Shown here in pieces: positions 10,462 to 20,314 of a stretch of 31,396 bases of DNA. Every line of letters starts with the position of its first letter. Position 1 is the stretch's first letter. The translations under genes were made by a program, and so were the position numbers. Location: NCBI GenBank assembly GCA_003427395.1, contig BFEA01000238.1:1249527-1280922 (forward strand), given 5' to 3'. Below the pieces are notes generated by a model that was not told the DNA's origin, ran no database searches, and was given only the letters and a program-made list of their open reading frames with translations. Source of the DNA: Chara braunii (Eukaryota; Streptophyta; Charophyceae; Charales; Characeae).

Positions 10462-10812
10462 AGCGTCCGCTACTGCATTTTACTTCCCTTTGACTGGCTT
10501 AAGTTCAAAGTCATACTGATCTAATTCAGCGGCCCACCTAGTAAGCTTAGGTGTCATCTTGGCCTTCGTATTCAAGCACCTAAGTGTCTCGTGGTCTGAA
10601 TAAACTTTAAAGTGTCTCCCAAGCAAGTAGTGTTCGCCTGAGAGCGTAGAGTTCCCTCGCATAGGTCGATGTTGCTACCTTCTCTGACTGCATCCTAGCA
10701 GACATGAACTCTACGGGCCATCATCTTGTTGTAAAACAACACCTATGCCATACTGACTTGCGTTAGTGGTAACAACGAAAGGCAGAGACGGGTCGGCTAC
10801 CTTAAGGACAGG
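10462..10812 (-). pseudogene. Element 2 RNase H, heavily broken and truncated
   Basis: On the minus strand, after the RT stop at 10813, the frame reads VTTNASQYGIGVVLQQDDG, where the first catalytic Asp of RNase H is replaced by Asn. Stops and frameshifts follow. A clean stretch (10662-10480) reads FKVYSDHETLRCLN and TRWAAELDQYDFELKPVKG, which is the RNase H C-terminal half of gypsy elements. An in-frame TAA replaces the usual aromatic residue before NAVADA near 10478. The homology ends at the usual ADALSRR region (about 10462), and no integrase follows. This is where element 1 begins on the other strand. Confidence 0.78.
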
Positions 10813-12063
10813 CTACTCTATCAAAGCCCGCTTCAATCTCTTCAGGGCAGATGTGCAATCCTTGTCCCACTTCCAGATTGCTTCTTTCTTTAGCAACCTG
10901 CGAAAGGATGCAGTGATGGTGGAGAAGTTCCTGGCAAACTTCCTATAACAATTGGCTAGGCCTAAGAACGACCGCAACTCTGTTAGTGTGCGGGGCGTTG
11001 GCCAATCTCTAATCGCTGCGATTTTGTTGTCTTCAGGTCTGACGCCGTCTAAGACGTGGCCCAGGTATAAAACCAGTGTCTTGGCCCATTCGCACTTCTT
11101 TGCGTTGATCTTGAAGTTAGCTTCTCTAAGCTTCTCCAAGACCTACCTCAAATGGCCGTCATGCTCGTGGAGGGGCTTGCTAAACACTAGAATATCATCT
11201 AAATATACCACAACAAATATATCTAACCATGACCTAAACAAATCATTCATATAGCGCTGAAAACTTGCTGGCGCATTGGTTAGTCCAAAGGGCATAACTA
11301 TAAACTCGAAGTGCCCATATCTAGTCCGGAATGTTGTCTTACAGTGATCATCAGAATGAACCTCTATCTGATGATAGTCGGACTTCAAATCTATCTTTGA
11401 GAAATATTTGCAGCCCTGCACCCGATCCAACAGATCATCTATACGAGGCAGCGGTTCTGCATTCTTCACTGTGATTGCATTAAGACCCCTGGAGTCAATA
11501 AACATTATGACCTCTCCCTCCTTCTTGGGGACAAAAAGAACAGGTGCTCTAATCCAACCCTTCTCAAGGAGCTCGTCTAACTGCTTACGCAGCTCCTCTA
11601 ACTCCCTTGGGGACATTCCATAAATCGCTCCCTTAGGAGACCTACTGCCAGGCTCTATCTCTATGTGATGCTGGATTGACCGTGACACTACTCCTATAGG
11701 CGGCTTAACTACTTCTATGGGTGTCTCCTCTTTAGGGTCAGTAATTGGCCTCACGTAGGCTACAAATGCCTGTTCTTCTTCTAATTGCTCCTTCTTCACT
11801 AAACGCGCGAACGCGGGAGCACTAAGGCAGCAATGTGCCAGAGTGTTATCTACTCCTGACACATGGAACAGGCGAGCAGTCTTAACTTCGCCTGTGGGAC
11901 TAGAGAGCCTACACTCGTGCTCTCTAAAATGGAGTGTGCCCCCTGCTGCCTCTCCCCAGTCCATTCCTAGGACTATATCGAAAGGAAGGTTGTCTTCCAT
12001 GAGGAGAGTCAGGGAATGGAGAACTTCCTCCACCTTCCCATCTTTCTCTAGGCGAAAGTACGC
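10813..12063 (-). pseudogene. Element 2 reverse transcriptase, one internal stop
   Basis: The frame continues from the protease after a TAG at 12064-12066 and is broken by a TAG at 11140-11142. RT motifs: [61 protein letters not shown], and the catalytic YLDD at 11194-11205 within [14 protein letters not shown]. After the stop, KKCEWAKTLVLYLGHVL and RSFLGLANCYRKF form the thumb and connection. Compared with the family, about seven residues are missing before APVLFVP. The catalytic YLDD is present, but the stops make it non-functional. It differs clearly from the RT of element 1 (YIDD type) and is closer to that of element 3. Confidence 0.88.
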
Positions 12064-12551
12064 CTAGACTCCCTCAACGTAATCCTCAATTCGCGTAGTG
12101 CGATTGTCTGCAAGGATGCTGACTATAGGGTCTGCTAACTTTTGGACTTTCAGATTTAGTTTCAACTTCTGCAGCGCTCTTCCACTGATATAGCTGCGGG
12201 TGGCCCCACTGTCTATAAGGGCCCCTACTCTACCTTTAAAGACCTCTACATCTACTAAAACTAGCTGTTCTTTCGCATCCTTCTTCATCTTGGCCCAGGC
12301 AAGCATCCTCTCCTTCAACCCTTCAACCACGCCTGTGAGGGAAGTACCTAGAGAGACCCTTGCACAAGCAGCCTCTGAACAATTGTCCAGGTACTGGCCA
12401 GCAACCTCTGTCGTACGCTCATGTGGTTTGGGAGTTCCTCTGTGGTGCGCGCACTCTTCTCCACATGGCCTAGGGGTAAGGGCAATTGTGACCCCTACCG
12501 GCGGCTGCCTTTTGCTGCTTGTGCAGCATACCGGGCTTCTCCATACTTTGG
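12064..12551 (-). pseudogene. Element 2 aspartic protease domain
   Basis: The reading frame (minus, stop TAG 12064-12066) contains VGALIDSGATRSYISG, with the catalytic DSG at 12205-12213. This is the standard retropepsin signature of gypsy elements. The frame then passes into the RT frame through a single in-frame stop, so protease and RT were once one polyprotein. The upstream part of the frame overlaps the Gag zinc knuckle region in another frame, which indicates frameshift decay. Confidence 0.82.
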
Positions 12552-14380
12552 ACAATATTTAATTATGTGGCCAGGATCACCGCAGTAAATGCACTGATCC
12601 TAGTCCACACTACGCTGCCATACGGACTAGTCCAAGCCCAGGTCTTCCCATGGCCTGCCCTGTGGCAAGCCAGGGTGCCATCCACCCCTCCTTGGAGGTG
12701 ACCGATAAGATCGTGAGCGATTTGGTAGGGGACCTTGACCCCTACCTCCCTCTTGGCGGTTTCCTCTGCCGCCAACCCTCTGAGCGCCTTGTCCTCGACC
12801 ACCTGAGGCCCGGCCCCCTTGGCCCTGGTTTCCTCCTCTACCTTGCGGCCTCCCTCCAACCGCGACAGTAGTGTAGGTCCTCCCCTGACCCCCACTGTTG
12901 TCCTCCTCCTCTAGGCCCCACTCAATTTGACTGTAGGGGACCTCGTCCATACCACCTTCGTCTAAAGTAAGGATCAAATGATCCTTGGCCCTAACCTAGC
13001 CAGAGATGGTACGGCCCTTCCACTTTTTCCCTTTATCCAAGTCCTTGTGCCAGAAAGTGGAAACGGGCATGGACTGTGCCTCGAACAGCACCACTTGTCT
13101 ACTCAACGCGTCGTACGTCATGGTGGGTTGTCTGCTTTTCTCAAAGAAGTGAACTCGCGAGGGCTCTGGCATGGCACGGTAACCCCGGTTAACCAACTGG
13201 GGCTCAGTGACCCCGTGGTCCGGGACGGCTACCAGATCGTCCATTACGCCCTTGAGTGCCCTTGCACTCCTCCACTGGCGTGAGTGGATAGTTTGCAGCT
13301 TGTCAGAGGTTCTGATGCCTCGTGTGGCATCTGCAAATCGTTCCTTTAATAATTTAAGGAATTCAGGGAGATAAGTAATTTTAGAGTAGGCTACCATTTC
13401 ACACTGTGCAACGCGAGCGAGGGATCTGGCGAAGCTAGCCGCTTCGTCTTTGAGCGCCTGGAAGGCAATGAGGACGAGTTCCTCAGGCACGATATGCTGC
13501 AAATAGACATACGTGTTAATACTTGCCTCCCAATTATCGAAATTTTCCTCCTTCTTCCCACTTCAGGGTTCAGGAAATTTGATCTTCACGGGCTCTCTTC
13601 GAGGGCGTGGCTCTTCCTCCTTAGGAGCGGCCAACTTTGCACCTTCAATGGTGCCTGTACATAATTTCTTTATACCCTCTATCCTCGCCTGAACTTTTGC
13701 ACCTACGTGCAGCATCATCCCGCGTGTGAAACCCCTAAATCCCAAACGAATGGAGTGTAGAGCGATGTCCTGGGCTCTAGAAAACTGGTGTTGCTCGTCC
13801 CAGGCTCTGGCAAGGAGTTCTATATTTCTCGAAATAACATCTAATTTCCCCTGTATATCTGCTTGCGCCTGAATCTCCTCCCTCTACGCCTTTATCACTT
13901 CCAACTCCCTTGCCATTTTGTTCGACTCATCCATCCTCCTCTTCTTCTCCCTTCTATAGTCTGACGTCTCAAAGGGTCCTTTTTCGCTTCCCACTCCCTG
14001 ATTACTGCTTCCTTTTCCCTTGGGGGAACATACAACATGACCTCTTTCTCTTCTCCCAGAGATAAATTAGCTACCCACTCTGAAACCTTTTTCTCCAACC
14101 ACGATTCGTCCTTCTTTGTGCCACTGGATTCTCCTCTCTACTCTGCACTTCTTCTGAGCAAGGGCTCTTCTTTTTCTTCTTCTTCCTCAGTCTCTCCATT
14201 TCTTCTTCCAACTTCTTCCTCTTCGCCGCCTGCTCCTCCTGCAAGGCCAACTTCTTGGCCTGCTTAATCAACTCTTTCTTGGCCTCCTTCTCTCTTCTCT
14301 CTTTGAGTACGGCGGCGGCTTGCTCTTCCCGAGCTTTGGTGTAAGGGGTGGTGCTCTTGCCACTACGCGTGTCAACCATG
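12552..14380 (-). pseudogene. Element 2 Gag, fragmented into several frames
   Basis: Translation would start at the ATG at 14378-14380 (MVDTRSGKSTTPYTKAREEQ). It is followed by a strongly charged Lys/Glu coiled-coil segment (14330-14140). Coding-like pieces continue in other frames at 14098-13895, 13745-13563 and 13502-12996; the last contains capsid-like LKLLKERFADATRGIRTSD. Then comes a Gly/Arg/Gln-rich stretch (12977-12630) typical of nucleocapsids. A CCHC zinc knuckle, CIYCGDPGHIIKYC, is encoded at 12552-12593. At least four frameshifts separate the pieces. Gag would package element RNA, and this copy is inactive. Confidence 0.75.
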
Positions 14381-14975
14381 GTGGAAGGTGCACAACCAAA
14401 GTCAGTTCCACTCCTCACCACTTAGACTCACACCCCTGACTGACTCAACCTAGGACTAACTCAACTAAGGACCACAAAATCTTAGCAAGATCCTGTCAAC
14501 TAGGGTCTCTAGCCTAGACCTAAACTAAGGCTGTCACTACAGGACTTACTGCTGCTCAAGAGGCCTTTAAGGAGATTCCCCGTAACTCCTAAGGAATTAT
14601 TTAACACCGCAAACAGGACGACGCGATCAGCAAGTCCTCTCAAGACTTAGACAGCTTGTTGTGCAGCCCACAACTCGGATTTTGGGCCTACTGTGCCATA
14701 CCGAGCAGCCCGCCGGTCTGTACCGGTCCTTGGGAGGGTTCGTGTCCTCCGGGCGAGTCGAGTCGTCAGACATAGCCTTTAGCCCTACTCAGCCCGTGTG
14801 GGTTTGGTCAACAAAGCTTTATGCCCACATGCACAGAGTTCCTATCACCTGGACAGAAGAGACTCGATGCAGAAAGAAGAGACAGGCAGACTTGGCAAGT
14901 ACCATGGGGTGAGTGCACATCCATATGGCGAGGGGATAAGCTGAAGGCTTGGCGAGGATATACCAACTCCAACTT
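14381..14975 (-). other. Element 2 leader and possible LTR edge
   Basis: This is non-coding sequence upstream of the element 2 gag on the minus strand. It contains a word resembling an LTR end around 14655-14675 (TTGTGCAGCCCACAA). I could not find a PBS matching the common plant tRNA primers, so the LTR boundary is not resolved. No gene is visible. Confidence 0.35.
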
Positions 14976-15131
14976 GGTCAATTTCGTGGTCAACATCCCC
15001 GGTCAACACGGATCAACGCTTGGTCAACTTGTCGGTCAACGTCTTGGTCAACGTCAATCAACTCGCCGGTCAACTCTCCGGTCAAAGTCTTGGTCAACGT
15101 TGGTCAACCCGACGGTCAACGCCTTGGTCAA
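14976..15131 (-). promoter_or_regulatory. Array of twelve GGTCAA/TTGACC words (W-box-like)
   Basis: Twelve exact GGTCAA words fall within 156 bp, mostly as GGTCAAC at irregular 7-20 bp spacing, with two degenerate relatives (GGATCAAC, CAATCAAC). On the minus strand, in the sense of element 2, each reads TTGACC, which fits the W-box consensus bound by plant WRKY factors. The position upstream of gag suits an LTR promoter or enhancer. The repeats could also simply be a degenerate minisatellite. Confidence 0.6.
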
Positions 15132-15407
15132 CCCTCAACTCGGCTATGGCTGCCGGCCCTCTTTATTTCTCGCCACCTTCTTGATCTTCCCTATCCTTCC
15201 TTCCTCCTTTCTCCTTTTTTTCACTTCACCCCGGCTATGGCTTCTTTCACCTTTGTCGTCCCTCCTTCCTTCTCCCTAACTACGACTCTTCTCCTTCGTC
15301 TCTCCTCCCTTCTCCTTCGCTTCACCTTTCTCTTCTTAACAACCCTGTGTCCGAGCTCCGTGGCTATGGCCGCCTTCTCCCTTGGTCTGCACAACAATCT
15401 TGTATCA

Positions 15408-15412
<5 letters not shown>

Positions 15413-15466
<54 letters not shown>
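15413..15466. repeat. (CT)n microsatellite, about 27 units
   Basis: This is an uninterrupted CT run. ORFs reading LSLSLS or REREREREN across it are artefacts of the repeat. The surrounding 15130-15620 sequence is pyrimidine-rich and contains several copies of the octamer GCTATGGC. Confidence 0.95.
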
Positions 15467-15474
<8 letters not shown>

Positions 15475-15639
15475 GTCTTCTGTGCAGGTACACCACAACT
15501 TCACTCTGCAGCGCAGCTATGGCGGACTTCGCATCTCCGATGGTGAAACTTGGCTATGGCGCCAAGCTGGCGCGCGTCTCCTTCCCGCCGGCAACAACGG
15601 CTGCGCGTGGGGTAACGGGAACCAGCTCCGATACCAATG

Positions 15640-16600
15640 CAATCACACTCGCTTTCTTTCCACTTCGCACACATGCAAATAGATAGTGATTCACACTGGC
15701 GCACAACGCCCACTCAAAGCTCAGTGATACGACAATCGAGAACGCAGTTCAGATATAAACTCGCTTCAATAAGCTATGGCGCATCAGCGCCTACACAGTT
15801 CAACGCTTGTCACTGCGCTCAACACCACTGTTCACCCGCACTCAACTCTGGATCTCCCTGAATACACCCACACGCACTCACTCGATATCCCACACACACA
15901 CACACACGCAACTACCTCTACCCTCGGCGGCTATGGCCGCTCACCTCTACCGCTATGGCTACAATCTCACTCTTCAGCCCACTTCGTCTTCGGGCAACCT
16001 GCAGAGCACCTTCGCACAAGACGCTGTAGCAGCGCTTCCGCATGGCTTACGCAGCGAATGAATGAATGGCTGGGCGCTGCCTCTTGATGTATACTTCTGT
16101 AACTCGTTGGCCTGCCCCTTTCCACTGGGCCCATGGTGCACACAGTCCCTCATGGTACTTGCTTGACTGGACTGGTACTGGCTGGACCGGTACCGCTGAC
16201 TGCATGGGTTTGCACTGCCAACGTAACGCAGCTAGGCTCAACACTTGCCCACTTGCCTCTGACTAAACGTGAGGCAATTTCGAAAGGCCACTTCCAGACT
16301 TCCGGAAGTCTGTGGACTTGGCCTTTCGAGTCCTGTAGCAGCTACGACCTTGACCTTTCAGGACTGTAGAACCTACGACCTTGACTCCTAATCGACAGAC
16401 CTACAGATCGAACCCCTACCACTGCACAGACCTACGACAGACGACAAACAACTACCAAAGTACAGGTCACGGGTTCAAACACTCGGGGGTCGACTCGATA
16501 TTGTACATGGGCAAAGTGAGGTCTGGGGATCAAACTCTAGGGCCCGCATCTGTTACTGCAGGAAGGTGAAAACCGTTTCAAGGGGATGAAGGGCAGAAGG
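15640..16600. other. Gene-free stretch with CA repeat and a strong hairpin
   Basis: No reading frame is convincing. A (CA)n run lies near 15891-15908. A stem-loop occupies 16281-16328: 10-bp arms CGAAAGGCCA/TGGCCTTTCG enclose the perfect 16-bp palindrome AGACTTCCGGAAGTCT (16296-16311). Two further copies of GCTATGGC lie at 15930 and 15952. It may be LTR or flank of element 2. Confidence 0.45.
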
Positions 16601-16686
16601 CAACTTACCTAAGATGGAAGACTACTCCAACAAGAAGGCACCGACCCGAACCCCTCAAAGGTCTGAAAAAACTTGGAGAGCCTTAA
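16601..16686 (-). pseudogene. Degenerate copy of an exon-like block
   Basis: On the minus strand this block aligns with 16791-16876 at roughly 70% over 80 nt. Both end in the same splice-donor-like context CTTAG|GTAAGTTG. This copy has two in-frame stops where the other is open (reading AFLLE then a stop, against AFLLEESSVLG). The protein is not recognised. It looks like a duplicated and decayed exon of an unknown gene. Confidence 0.35.
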
Positions 16687-16790
16687 AACCAAGAACTCGT
16701 TTACCAAAAACAAACCAACATTGGCATTCCCGACATTAATCTCAAACTACACACTCGCATCACTGCCAAAGAGGCGGAAGAAGATAAGAG

Positions 16791-17010
16791 ACAACTTACC
16801 TAAGACAGAAGATTCCTCCAGCAAGAACGCACTGACCCCGCCTGCTAAGGGTCCGTCAAAACTGGGAACGCTTTCCACGCCGGCCCACAAATCATACATT
16901 CCCCCCAAAGAGAATTTGTGGCCAAGCGTAAACATCCAAACATCCCATGCTCTAAAGCAAGGCAAAGAATTAGGCTGTGTATAATCAACAAACCAACAAG
17001 ACATATCCAA
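16791..17010 (-). CDS. Exon-like open block of an unknown gene
   Basis: The minus-strand frame reads WMFTLGHKFSLGGMYDLW, then GPLAGGVSAFLLEESSVLG, up to a strong 5' splice site (G|GTAAGTTG at about 16797). I recognise no family. The openness, the donor, and the existence of a second copy 190 bp downstream argue for a real exon fragment. It lies directly next to the insertion site of element 3 and could be host sequence. Confidence 0.35.
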
Positions 17011-17052
17011 TCACAAAAAGAGAGAATAGATCACTAGTACGAGCCCGATCCT

Positions 17053-17057
17053 TTGTG
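17053..17057. repeat. Candidate target-site duplication of element 3 (left side)
   Basis: The five bases TTGTG lie directly before the LTR start TGTTACATG. The partner would lie beyond the right end of the window, so this cannot be confirmed here. Confidence 0.3.
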
Positions 17058-18403
17058 TGTTACATGCCCAGTTGGGCGATGTACATAATAACCGATGATC
17101 TGCAATGTGATAAAAAGGACTGAATGGACAATGCAATGCAAGTGGAATCTCAACAAGCAATGTGCATTTCGATACATACAGAATGGTGCTTGATAGNNNN
17201 NNNNNNNNNNNNNNNNNNNNNNNNNNNNNNNNNNNNNNNNNNNNNNNNNNNNNNNNNNNNNNNNNNNNNNNNNNNNNNNNNNNNNNNNNNNNNNNNNNNN
17301 NNNNNNNNNNNNNNNNNNNNNNNNNNNNNNNNNNNNNNNNNNNNNNNNNNNNNNNNNNNNNNNNNNNNNNNNNNNNNNNNNNNNNNNNNNNNNNNNNNNN
17401 NNNNNNNNNNNNNNNNNNNNNNNNNNNNNNNNNNNNNNNNNNNNNNNNNNNNNNNNNNNNNNNNNNNNNNNNNNNNNNNNNNNNNNNNNNNNNNNNNNNN
17501 NNNNNNNNNNNNNNNNNNNNNNNNNNNNNNNNNNNNNNNNNNNNNNNNNNNNNNNNNNNNNNNNNNNNNNNNNNNNNNNNNNNNNNNNNNNNNNNNNNNN
17601 NNNNNNNNNNNGAGAGGGTGAGAAGGAGATGGTGGACTGAGAAGAGGAAGAAGAAGCACCCCCTCTCTCTCTCTTGTATACCAAGTACTAACCTGTGAGG
17701 ATGGCGTTGTGCTGCAGGTACCTCGAAGACGAAGCTGGAGCAACGGCGCTGCAGGTGAGTACCCCTGGCCTCCGCCCAATCTCTCTCTCTCTAGTGCTAC
17801 TCTAGCTATGGCGCCCAGCGCTGAAGACTACTACTAACGCTGCAAGCGCCCAACACTGAAGACTAAGGCTAACGCTACTACTACTACTGCAGCGCTCCTC
17901 CAGAGTGCTGCTGCCGAATCCTGAAGACCATTGACTGCCTCCTGCCTCCCCGTGAAGTGCATGGGAAGTCCCTATGTACTACCTCGGCCTGCCTCTTGGC
18001 TGCCTCCGACTGCCTGCAATTGCAGGGCGGGCAGTCCAGGAGGCTGCTCTTGCCAATGCCGAACTGGGCCAAGGCCTGATGCTGCAGCTCCATGCTGAGG
18101 CTGTCGTGGGAACAGGCCAAAAATAGCCTGTTCCTAAAACCCTGGTTTGGAGCCTGAGTTACGGGGCAGGTCGGTCTGATGAGGGCCCGAAAATGGCACT
18201 CAGTTTCAGGCTAAAAAGGCTCATGTCGTTTTTAGTCTGAAACGACACAGGGCCTGTAGGCCCCTGTTTCCAGCTCTACGAGCTGAACACATAAGGGGCC
18301 TGTAGGCCCTAAATTTCAGGCTTTCGGCCTGAAATCCAGGCTTTTAGCCTGAAGGATGCACGGCCTGGAAAATGGCCCTCGTGTGCAGGCGCAACATGTA
18401 ACA
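17058..18403 (-). repeat. Element 3 3' LTR (contains assembly gap)
   Basis: The LTR is bounded by perfect 9-bp inverted ends TGTTACATG (17058) and CATGTAACA (ending 18403). Its first 139 bp match 31258-31396 with two differences (about 98.6%). A gap of 415 N fills 17197-17611. The U3 side (18224-18351) holds a chain of perfect hairpins: 18224-18247, 18250-18263, 18271-18285, 18296-18309, 18313-18335 and 18337-18351. The length including the gap is about 1.35 kb. The high LTR identity in the sampled part suggests insertion is not very old, despite the broken genes. Confidence 0.85.
17197..17611. other. Assembly gap (415 N) inside the LTR
   Basis: Unknown bases only. ORFs drawn across it are meaningless. 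The gap begins at the same LTR base at which the window ends on the right (31396). Confidence 0.98.
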
Positions 18404-18414
18404 CCCCCCCCTCC
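18404..18414 (-). other. Element 3 polypurine tract
   Basis: On the minus strand, GGAGGGGGGGG directly follows the TAA stop of the integrase/chromodomain frame (18415-18417) and directly precedes the LTR start. This is the expected primer site for plus-strand DNA synthesis. Its position confirms the minus orientation of element 3. Confidence 0.85.
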
Positions 18415-18960
18415 TTATGAAGTCAAGCCGGGGCGAGGGCGAAGCTGACGATCTGAAGGTGGAACGTGGACGCGGGCGCGGCGTGGAGCCGAAGAGACCG
18501 TCTTGCCTTGCATCTTGTGTTCGTAGCGTGCGAGAACGTCTGGAGCTGTTGCTTGAAGTTCCGCACGGGTCAACCAACGGTCAGCTCGATGTCTGCAGTA
18601 TGCAAAATGCACCAAGTACTCGGTTGGCCTGTTGCCGTAGCGTCGCTGGGAGGTGATGTCGCCGACCTCCTGAAATTCGTCCATAGAGGGTGGGTCTTGC
18701 GAACGTCGCCCGGGAAAATCGTCATGATCTGGTGGCCTGTAAAGAGCCAACTTTGAGCAATGAAAGATTGGGTAGACGGGCAAGTGGGCGGGCACCTGAA
18801 TAGTGAAGGAAGGTCCCCTGGGTGCGTCCCTAGCGGGTGCCACGATCGGCCAGGGCCCCATCCATTTCGGGAGGTGCTTTCGAGAGATATCTTGTTCAAG
18901 GCCGAATTCCGCGGCGGAAACCCAACCGAGGTGGCCGGCGCAGAATGGGCAAGGGAGACG
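18415..18960 (-). pseudogene. Element 3 integrase C-terminus with chromodomain
   Basis: This is the continuation of the integrase frame after an in-frame TAG (18961-18963). It reads through KHLPKWMGPWPIVAPA (the GPF/Y-like integrase tail) and VYPIFHCSKLALYRPPD. A chromodomain-like segment follows at 18505-18684 (EVGDITSQRRYG, TEYLVHFAYC, DRWLTRAELQ, VLARYEHKM). Chromodomains of gypsy elements direct integration to particular chromatin. This places element 3 among the chromoviruses. The frame ends at the PPT. Confidence 0.78.
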
Positions 18961-20310
18961 CTAGCGATTGGCCTGCTGGATCATGCGTTGCTGCTTCTTA
19001 GACATCTGGTCGCGTGCCTTGACAAAAAGCTCTTGCATCCGTCGTAAGAACAGAAGATGGTCGTCGCTCTCGGCTGCTCGTGGAATAACGGTGTCCGACG
19101 GAGAAGTGACCGGCAAGCCGTGCTCGAATTCGCAGGGCGACATCCCAATAGTCGGGTGGATGGAGGAGTTGTAGGCCAACTCGACATCCGGCAACCGCTC
19201 AACCCAATCCTTCTGGTCCGGACGGATGAGAGTACGAAGGAGAACCTGTGTTGTCTGGTGCGTCCTCTCCGTTTGGCCATCGGTCTGGGGGTCGTGAGCG
19301 AACTGGCTTGAGAGATTAGCCCCATCGCTTGATGAGCGCCAACCAAAAATCAGACATGAACCGAGTGTCGCGGTCGCAGACGATTTCCTTGGGGTAACCC
19401 CTAGTTCGAATCCAACCGGACCTCGGCCAATTCCGGTGCCTTGGCATGAGAGCGGCAAGGCAAAAACGTGGCGAACTTGGTGAGTCGGTCGACCGTCGTG
19501 AGAATCTGGTAATGGTTGCAACTCGCCGTATGGACGATGATTGCGGGATTTGCAACGCCGACAAACCTCGCATGACTCGCAATAGCGTGTGGCGTCGTCG
19601 AGAAGACCGGGCCACCAAAAGCGCTCGCGGAGTCGGTCAATTGTACGATTGACTCCAAAGTGTCCGATGGCGGGAACGTCGTGGAACTCGCCAAGACGCC
19701 GTGTGCGCAAGTGTAAGTCTCGTGGCACACAAAGAAGATCCTTCCCTCGCGAGTGAACGAGCAAGTACCCCTCTTGGATCCGATAGTGCGATGGCGCCGG
19801 ATTAGGAGAGGAGCAATTTTCGTGCTTGTCGCAAAACTCGGGGTTGACTTGGTAGCCGCGGATGAAGCTGTCCCGCAAGTCGTCGTCAATCTCAAAAGTC
19901 GAGTAGACTGCGGTACAATGGTCCGGACGTCGTGAAAGAGCATCCGCAAAACGGTTTGACTTGCCCGGAATGTGGTCGCGGAAAAAGTCAAACTGGTCGA
20001 TGAAGGCTATCCAACGGGCAATGGTGCTATTGACCGTGTCTTGGGTCTTGCAGAAGACCAATGGATTGTTATCCGTTACCCATCGGAACTGCCGTCGACC
20101 GAGAAAAAAATGCCACCAGCGCTTGAGCGCGTGTACGAAGGCCAATAATTCCTTCTTTCGTGCATCGTCAATCGAGTGCACGACGGGCACTTTCTTGCTA
20201 AGGTACTCAATCGGGTGCCAATCCACATCGTCATGTTGCTCGAGGACGGCACCAATGCCATAGCCGGACGCATCGGTAGTGACACGTTTCGGCAAGAGTG
20301 GATCGTAGAT
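18961..20310 (-). pseudogene. Element 3 RNase H and integrase core, decayed
   Basis: From the insertion edge, the frame reads RVTTDASGYGIGAVLEQ (first RNase H Asp), DARKKELLAFVHAL (Glu), WVTDNNPLVF (Asp) and RFADALSRRP (Asp). The integrase zinc domain follows: FHDVPAIGHFGVNRT and CESCEVC (HHCC). The core is damaged. Sequence encoding the first catalytic Asp is deleted, between PYGELQPLP and the part that should read TVDRLTKFA. The middle, with the second Asp (CDRDTRFMSDF), lies in a different frame (about 19400-19316). The part with the catalytic Glu (TDGQTERTHQ) is back in the first frame. A TAG stops it at 18961-18963. RNase H motifs look intact, but its connection to RT is cut by the 6.5-kb insertion. 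Confidence 0.85.
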
Positions 20311-20314
20311 GCGT
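20311..20314. repeat. Target-site duplication of the insertion, left copy (GCGT)
   Basis: It corresponds to GCGC at 26872-26875. The coding sequence of element 3 resumes seamlessly on either side, and the uninterrupted target would have read ...ATGCGCAAC... on the plus strand. One base differs, which could be a later mutation. Confidence 0.55.

Noticed and set aside
15221-15496. Arg-Glu or Leu-Ser repeat proteins over the CT run
   Set aside because: They are products of translating a microsatellite.
17034-17779. ORFs spanning the N gap
   Set aside because: The middle is unknown bases, so openness is an artefact.
18178-18196. Hammerhead-like core (CTGATGA, GGGCCC, GAAAA) in the element 3 LTR
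   Set aside because: Stem II would have no loop, and no stem I can be formed with a cleavage triplet in place, so it is probably coincidence in a palindromic region.
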